From positions 1 to 33,084 of the forward strand of contig JAHDVP010000046.1 of assembly GCA_023384575.1 (NCBI GenBank): a stretch of DNA of 33,084 nucleotides, read 5' to 3'. This DNA comes from Acidobacteriota bacterium (GTDB lineage: Bacteria; Acidobacteriota; Vicinamibacteria; Vicinamibacterales; JAFNAJ01). Both the position numbers and the translations under genes were made by a program. This document shows positions 28,935-33,084 of this stretch, piece after piece; the first letter of the stretch is position 1, and every line of letters starts with the position of its first letter. A model generated the notes under the pieces. The model saw nothing but the letters and a program-made list of their open reading frames with translations. It ran no database searches and was not told where the DNA came from.

Positions 28935-29078
28935 CTGGCAGCGGCCCCACCCCGTTGCCGGCGGCCGGGCCCTCGGGCGCGGCCCCTCAACCCGTCGTAC
29001 CCCTGGATCCGGGGCGTCGTCGACCTCCTCCTCCCTCCCGGCGACGCCCCGGACGCCCGGGGCTCACTCCCTCTCGCC

Positions 29079-31931
29079 ATGACTCGACTCGCCCAGACAC
29101 TCGTCGTCTCCCTGGTTGGAGTTCTCCCGACGATGGCCCTCGCCAACCCCGTGTCGCTTTCGAACGGTTCCATCGAGGCCCGGTTCGGGCCGCGTGGCCT
29201 GAGCGCCATCGCCGCACCCGCGACCGGCACCACGACCACCGTCGAGCGCGACGAGTTCGCCCTGACCCTCGACGGCACCCGCATCGACAGCGCCGCGCTC
29301 CCCGATCCGACGGTCGAGCGCGCGGAGGGCGCGCTCACGTTCGCGTGGCGCTCGGGCGCCTACCGCGTCGACGTCGTCTACGAGCTGGCGCCGGGATGGC
29401 ACTTCCTCAGCAAGCAGATCGTGGTGCGGTCGACGCCGGCGGCGGCCTTCCACGTGGACGACGTCACCGTGTTTCGCCTCGACGTGACCGAGCCGCTGCG
29501 TGAGCTGTACGTGCAGAAGAGCGAGCGGCCCGCGCTCGGCACCGGCGACTACGCGGGCAGCCTCAGGTTCGACGACGGGACGGCCCTCCTCGCGCTGGCG
29601 CAGAACCCTTTCCTGGCGGTCGAACGGCGGGAGCGCGGCGTGATGGTGCGCTACGCCCCCGACATGGCGTGGCAGGCGGCGTGGGGCGACTTCGCGGCCG
29701 ACCGCGGCCTGCTCGTGCCGGTGCGGCTCACCGGAAGGCGCGAGCCGGCCCGCATGCTGCCCGAGTGGCACCTCGGCCCGCTCCCGCCCGCCGACGGGCT
29801 CGACGAGGCCGAGATCGCGGCGTTCACCGAGGCCGTGCGGGCGTTCCTCCTCTATCGTCCCGAACGACCGCTCAACCTGTTCGTCGGCTGGTGCGTGAAC
29901 GACTACCAGATCGACATCGCCACGGCCGAGGGTCGCGAGGAGTACACGCGCGTGCTGGGGCGTGCGGCCGAGCTCGGCGCCGAGCACGTGCTCTTCGCGC
30001 CGACCAACTCGGATCTGGGCCGGCGCGAGGACAGCGTCGACGACTGGATGTGGGAGAACCTGCTCTGGCTGGGCCTCGGGCAGAAGATTCGTCGGAACGA
30101 GTGGGATCCACGGACTGGTGAGATGCCTGCGACCGTGCAGGAGATGCTCGACGTCGCACGCGACCGCAGGCTGAAGCTCGTGGCGTACGTGTATCCCATC
30201 CTGTCGTTCTCACAGAACCCGGACTGGCTGGTGACGCGTCCGAACCAACCCGACGGCAAGAAGTATGCGAGCCTCGGCTACCGCAGCCTGCAGGACTGGT
30301 TGATCGAGACCCTCGTCGCCTTCCACGCCCGGACCGGGATCTCCGGCTACTCGTTCGACCACACGTTCCTCGGCTTCGACGGCCCGAGCCGCTACGCGCA
30401 GTGGTGGGGCTGGCGTCGCGTGATGGAGGACCTGCGTCGCCGCATCCCCGACATCGTCATGGACGGCCGCCAGGCGTACCATCTCTACGGGCCCTGGGGC
30501 TGGCTGGCCGGCAGCTTTCCACACCCCACCTACAGCGACGAGCAGCCGGAGAGCTTCGTCCCGTTTCCCGACCTGAGCTTCGACCGCGTGTCGGCGGCGC
30601 GCCAGCGTTACACGGCCTACCGTTTCAGGAACGTCGATCACGCGCCGAGCGAGATCGTGCCCGGCTTCATCGCGCACCAGACCGCGCGCAACGACGACAC
30701 GGGCCGCATGCCGCAGACGAAGACCGAGCGCGGCATCATGCTCGATCGGTTCCGGCCGCGCGACTGGGATGTCCTTGGCTGGCGGTATTCGCTGCTGTCG
30801 TCGATTGCCACCGCCGGCTGGAACAACGTGCTCAACATGATCCCGGCCCGTGACCTCGAGGAGTACCGGCACTTCTCGGAGGACGACAAGGCCTGGTTCC
30901 GCGGCTGGCTCGAGTGGACGAAGACGCACAGGGAGTTCCTGCGGCACACGCGCACCATCCTGGGACAGCCCGCCATCGGCAAGATCGACGGCACGTCGGC
31001 GATCGTCGGCGACCGCGGGTTCCTGTTCCTGTTCAACCCGAACGCCCGAAGGCTCACCGCGCGCGTCACCCTCGACGACGCGATCGGATTAAAGGGGACA
31101 GGCACCTTTTTTCTGCGTCAGCTTTTCGACATCGAGGGTCTCATCATCCCGAAGCCGGGAGTTGGCGCGTGGACCTACGGCGACGAGGTGGCCATCGAGA
31201 TGGACGGCCAGTCGGCGATGGTCGTTGAAGTCGGCCCGGCCGACGCTTTGCCGGCACCGACGGTGTTCAACCTGCCGGCCACGGCGTCGGTACGAGTCGA
31301 TGGCCACGTGGTCCGGATTGACGGCGCGCGAGGCGAGGTCGGCACCGAACGCGACGTGCTGGTCAGGCTGCCCGCGGGGCGGCCCGTCTCGTCGGTGCGC
31401 GTGAACGGCGTCGACCTGCCCTTCACGCGTCCCGGCACCGACCTCGTCGCGGTCAAGGTGCGGTTCGCAGGGGCGCCGTTCCGACGCGCCCAGCAGGTGG
31501 GTCAGCTCGAGGCCGGTTTCACCGGTGGCACGTTCTCGGCGCGATTCTCGGTGCCGGCGAGAGTCTTCGACCAGCTTGCGGCACGCCAGGCGGCCTGGCC
31601 GATTCCGTGGACGCCCGAGGACTTCCGCACGCCGTGGCTCGCGCCGCACCGGCTGCTGCTCTACGTGCAGGCGGCCGAGCCCGACGATCGCTGGGAACCC
31701 CGGCTGCTCGTGGACGGCCGGCAGGTCGAGCTGCGCAAGGCGTACACGGCCATTCGCGCGGCGAGGCGGACGTTCGTCGGCTTCTACGCCGACGTGTCGC
31801 TGCTCTCGCCCGACCGGGACTACACCCTGGAACTGCACCTGCCCGAGATGAAGGCCGGCCAGTTCCAGGGCGTCTTCTTCCAGAACGTCGAGCCCGAGTA
31901 CACCGACGCGGTCATGTCGCCGGGAAGGTGA
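29079..31931 (+). CDS. Large secreted glycoside hydrolase-like protein, family unassigned
   Basis: A 950-residue exported protein. Signal peptide 1-22 (LAQTLVVSLVGVLPTMALA). An N-terminal beta-rich domain (about 23-250) is followed by a probable (beta/alpha)8 barrel (about 260-620) resembling clan GH-D alpha-galactosidases: NLFVGWCVNDYQID, AELGAEHVLFAPTNSDLG, LKLVAYVYPILSF, and GYSFDHTFLGF with D427 as a nucleophile candidate. MDGRQAYHLYGPWGW follows. C-terminal beta domains complete it. I cannot place it in a named GH family; alpha-galactosidase-type activity on arabinogalactan is only a guess. No clear Shine-Dalgarno precedes ATG 29079, but the signal peptide and the promoter position exclude the upstream frame extension. 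Residues 671-679 (LKGTGTFFL) are encoded by an inserted REP-like sequence. Operator copy 4 covers its promoter. It ends six bases from the convergent GH127-like gene. Confidence 0.78.
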   Translation: MTRLAQTLVVSLVGVLPTMALANPVSLSNGSIEARFGPRGLSAIAAPATGTTTTVERDEFALTLDGTRIDSAALPDPTVERAEGALTFAWRSGAYRVDVVYELAPGWHFLSKQIVVRSTPAAAFHVDDVTVFRLDVTEPLRELYVQKSERPALGTGDYAGSLRFDDGTALLALAQNPFLAVERRERGVMVRYAPDMAWQAAWGDFAADRGLLVPVRLTGRREPARMLPEWHLGPLPPADGLDEAEIAAFTEAVRAFLLYRPERPLNLFVGWCVNDYQIDIATAEGREEYTRVLGRAAELGAEHVLFAPTNSDLGRREDSVDDWMWENLLWLGLGQKIRRNEWDPRTGEMPATVQEMLDVARDRRLKLVAYVYPILSFSQNPDWLVTRPNQPDGKKYASLGYRSLQDWLIETLVAFHARTGISGYSFDHTFLGFDGPSRYAQWWGWRRVMEDLRRRIPDIVMDGRQAYHLYGPWGWLAGSFPHPTYSDEQPESFVPFPDLSFDRVSAARQRYTAYRFRNVDHAPSEIVPGFIAHQTARNDDTGRMPQTKTERGIMLDRFRPRDWDVLGWRYSLLSSIATAGWNNVLNMIPARDLEEYRHFSEDDKAWFRGWLEWTKTHREFLRHTRTILGQPAIGKIDGTSAIVGDRGFLFLFNPNARRLTARVTLDDAIGLKGTGTFFLRQLFDIEGLIIPKPGVGAWTYGDEVAIEMDGQSAMVVEVGPADALPAPTVFNLPATASVRVDGHVVRIDGARGEVGTERDVLVRLPAGRPVSSVRVNGVDLPFTRPGTDLVAVKVRFAGAPFRRAQQVGQLEAGFTGGTFSARFSVPARVFDQLAARQAAWPIPWTPEDFRTPWLAPHRLLLYVQAAEPDDRWEPRLLVDGRQVELRKAYTAIRAARRTFVGFYADVSLLSPDRDYTLELHLPEMKAGQFQGVFFQNVEPEYTDAVMSPGR
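31091..31110. repeat. REP-like palindromic element inside a coding region
   Basis: AAAGGGGACAGGCACCTTTT is an imperfect palindrome of the type I remember as a widely dispersed REP element in soil bacteria (reverse form AAAAGGTGCCTGTCCCCTTT). Here it lies in frame in the large glycosidase gene and encodes KGTGTFF. Its AT-rich edges contrast with the GC-rich surroundings. Confidence 0.72.
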
Positions 31932-31937
31932 GCGACG

Positions 31938-33084
31938 CTACTTCACTTTCCACTCCTGGATCCCGGCGGACACGTCAGCCTGCAGCGTCACCTCGAGCCG
32001 TAGTCCGCTCGTGGTCACGGGCGTGAACGCGACGCGGTTGTACCGGTCGAGTGCGACGCCGAACGTGTCCGACGTCGCGACCGGCTTCCACTCGTCGCCG
32101 TCCTTGTAGAGCAGGCGCCAGGAAGCCGGCGCCCGTGTCTGGCCGCGCCCGGTGTCGTCGAACCAGTAGACCTCCGACTGCGACACCGTGGCCGGAGCGT
32201 CGAAGGCGTACTCGACCCACTCGGTCGTGCCTCGTCTCGGCCAGAACGAGAAGAACGAGGTCGGGTCGTTCGACGCGGCGGGCTCTTCCGCGTCGTTGAT
32301 GGCGAAGGGATTGCGCCCGGCCGACGTCGTGACGGTGCTCCGTGTCGCCACGGTCGGCAGCGGCGTCGGCTTCGCCCCGGCCTCCGACGTCGGCAACCAG
32401 ACGATCATCTGACCGCGTCCCCGGTTGGCCCAGGCATAGTAAGGAATCGCGACGAACTCCTGTTCACGCGTCGTCACGCGGCCGTCGGCGCCGTAGGCGA
32501 GCGCGATGGCGCGGCTCGTCACGACCTGAACGCCGCCCAGAAGACCGGCGCGGAACTCCGACACGAGACGGGCGGTGTCGGGCAGCACCAGGTTCCTCAC
32601 CCGCCCGCCGGGGTTGTCGGGCCACTCGGCGGCGAACACGAGCGGGCCGCGCTGCAGCGCCACGCGCCCGCGATTCGCCTCGACCTTCTCGTGTGCCATC
32701 ACGCGTCGCACGGGCATGGGCAGCGACAGCTCGATCACGTCGCCGGCCTCCCACGTGCGTTGCAGGGTCACGTAGCCCCTGGTGAGCGCCACGGGCACGG
32801 TCTCCCCGTTGACCTTCAACCCGACCGCGCCGCTCGAGGGCTCGGCAAAGCGATACAGGTCGCTCGGCACCGGTTCGTTGCGGGCCCAGCCGGGAATCCG
32901 TACGCGGATGGTGAACGCTCCGGTCTCCGCCGGCGTCACGGTGACCCTGACGTCGCCCTCGAACGGATAACGGGTCTGCTGCGCGAGCTTCACGCGGCGC
33001 CCGCTGCCGAGCGTGACGTCGGCCGATCCCTGCGCGAAGAGGTTCACGTAGAGCGTGTCGCGCTCGGTCGCGTAGACGTAGCCT
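31938..33084 (-). CDS. GH127/DUF1680-type beta-L-arabinofuranosidase-like protein, 5' end outside window
   Basis: About 381 C-terminal residues are visible; the reading frame continues past the window edge (GYVYATERDTLYVNLFAQGS precedes any plausible start). DUF1680/GH127-GH146 hallmarks are seen: YVNLFAQGSADVTL, TRYPFEGDVRVTV, FTIRVRIPGWARNEP, a GYVTLQRTWEAGDVIELSLPMPVRR segment and VALQRGPLVFAAEWPDN. The last 130 residues (WVEYAFDAPATVSQSEVYWF, WRLLYKDGDEWKPV) resemble a discoidin/F5-8-type carbohydrate-binding domain. GH127 enzymes release beta-L-arabinofuranose, the linkage found on hydroxyproline in extensins; the catalytic residues lie in the missing N-terminal part, so activity cannot be confirmed here. 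Convergent with the preceding gene. Confidence 0.88.
   Translation of the reverse strand, partial: GYVYATERDTLYVNLFAQGSADVTLGSGRRVKLAQQTRYPFEGDVRVTVTPAETGAFTIRVRIPGWARNEPVPSDLYRFAEPSSGAVGLKVNGETVPVALTRGYVTLQRTWEAGDVIELSLPMPVRRVMAHEKVEANRGRVALQRGPLVFAAEWPDNPGGRVRNLVLPDTARLVSEFRAGLLGGVQVVTSRAIALAYGADGRVTTREQEFVAIPYYAWANRGRGQMIVWLPTSEAGAKPTPLPTVATRSTVTTSAGRNPFAINDAEEPAASNDPTSFFSFWPRRGTTEWVEYAFDAPATVSQSEVYWFDDTGRGQTRAPASWRLLYKDGDEWKPVATSDTFGVALDRYNRVAFTPVTTSGLRLEVTLQADVSAGIQEWKVK

Larger units (their letters stand above)
28617..29078. other. Regulatory intergenic region upstream of the large glycosidase
   Basis: No supported gene. It holds a well-formed promoter (28891-28919) and operator copy 4 (28919-28934), leaving an untranslated leader of about 150 bases before the ATG at 29079. 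The 28650-28860 part shows nothing I can name. Confidence 0.6.

Overview
The window comes from a GC-rich bacterial chromosome, probably a soil or plant-litter Acidobacteriota (Vicinamibacteria/Luteitalea-like). That placement is an inference from the overall style: many secreted glycosidases, an S9 peptidase, an SSS sugar symporter, and heptad and REP-type intergenic repeats. No rRNA, tRNA, CRISPR array, IS element or phage gene was found.

Layout: (1) 1-3220 holds a secreted amidohydrolase and a YihY/BrkB membrane protein, with intergenic repeats. (2) 3221-8139 (minus strand) runs L-fucose/L-arabinose isomerase-family protein -> glycyl-radical activating enzyme -> glycyl radical enzyme. The last carries the active-site residues I remember for trans-4-hydroxy-L-proline dehydratase (HypD). 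(3) 8401-10506 (plus strand) holds an exported aldose 1-epimerase and an unknown secreted protein. (4) 10570-17130 (minus strand) is a compact operon araB-araD-SSS symporter-galT-galK. (5) 17316-18479 is a LacI-type regulator. (6) 18492-23227 holds a large secreted DUF5695-like protein and, divergently, a threonine dehydratase-methyltransferase pair. (7) 23406-27368 holds a GH51 alpha-L-arabinofuranosidase divergent from a prolyl-oligopeptidase/DPP-IV-type S9 peptidase. (8) 27684-33084 holds a TSUP permease, a large secreted glycosidase-like protein of no family I recognise, and the C-terminal part of a GH127/DUF1680 beta-L-arabinofuranosidase-like protein that runs off the window.

The unifying signal is a palindrome, CGTGAACGTTCACG, at four intergenic positions: 8250, 17218, 25016 and 28919. 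It is perfect at two sites and imperfect at two. The sites lie upstream of the isomerase/glycyl-radical operon and the epimerase, between araB and the regulator, between GH51 and the S9 peptidase, and over the promoter of the unknown glycosidase. I infer a single LacI-type regulon covering extracellular arabinoside cleavage, peptidase action, L-arabinose catabolism, galactose catabolism and a hydroxyproline-dehydratase-like enzyme.

My main hypothesis is that the locus is a regulon for plant hydroxyproline-rich glycoproteins (extensins and arabinogalactan proteins). It would use all three parts of the substrate: arabinose, galactose and the hydroxyproline backbone. The individual families are recognised from sequence. 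The combination into one system is inference, and the decisive checks are listed with the findings.
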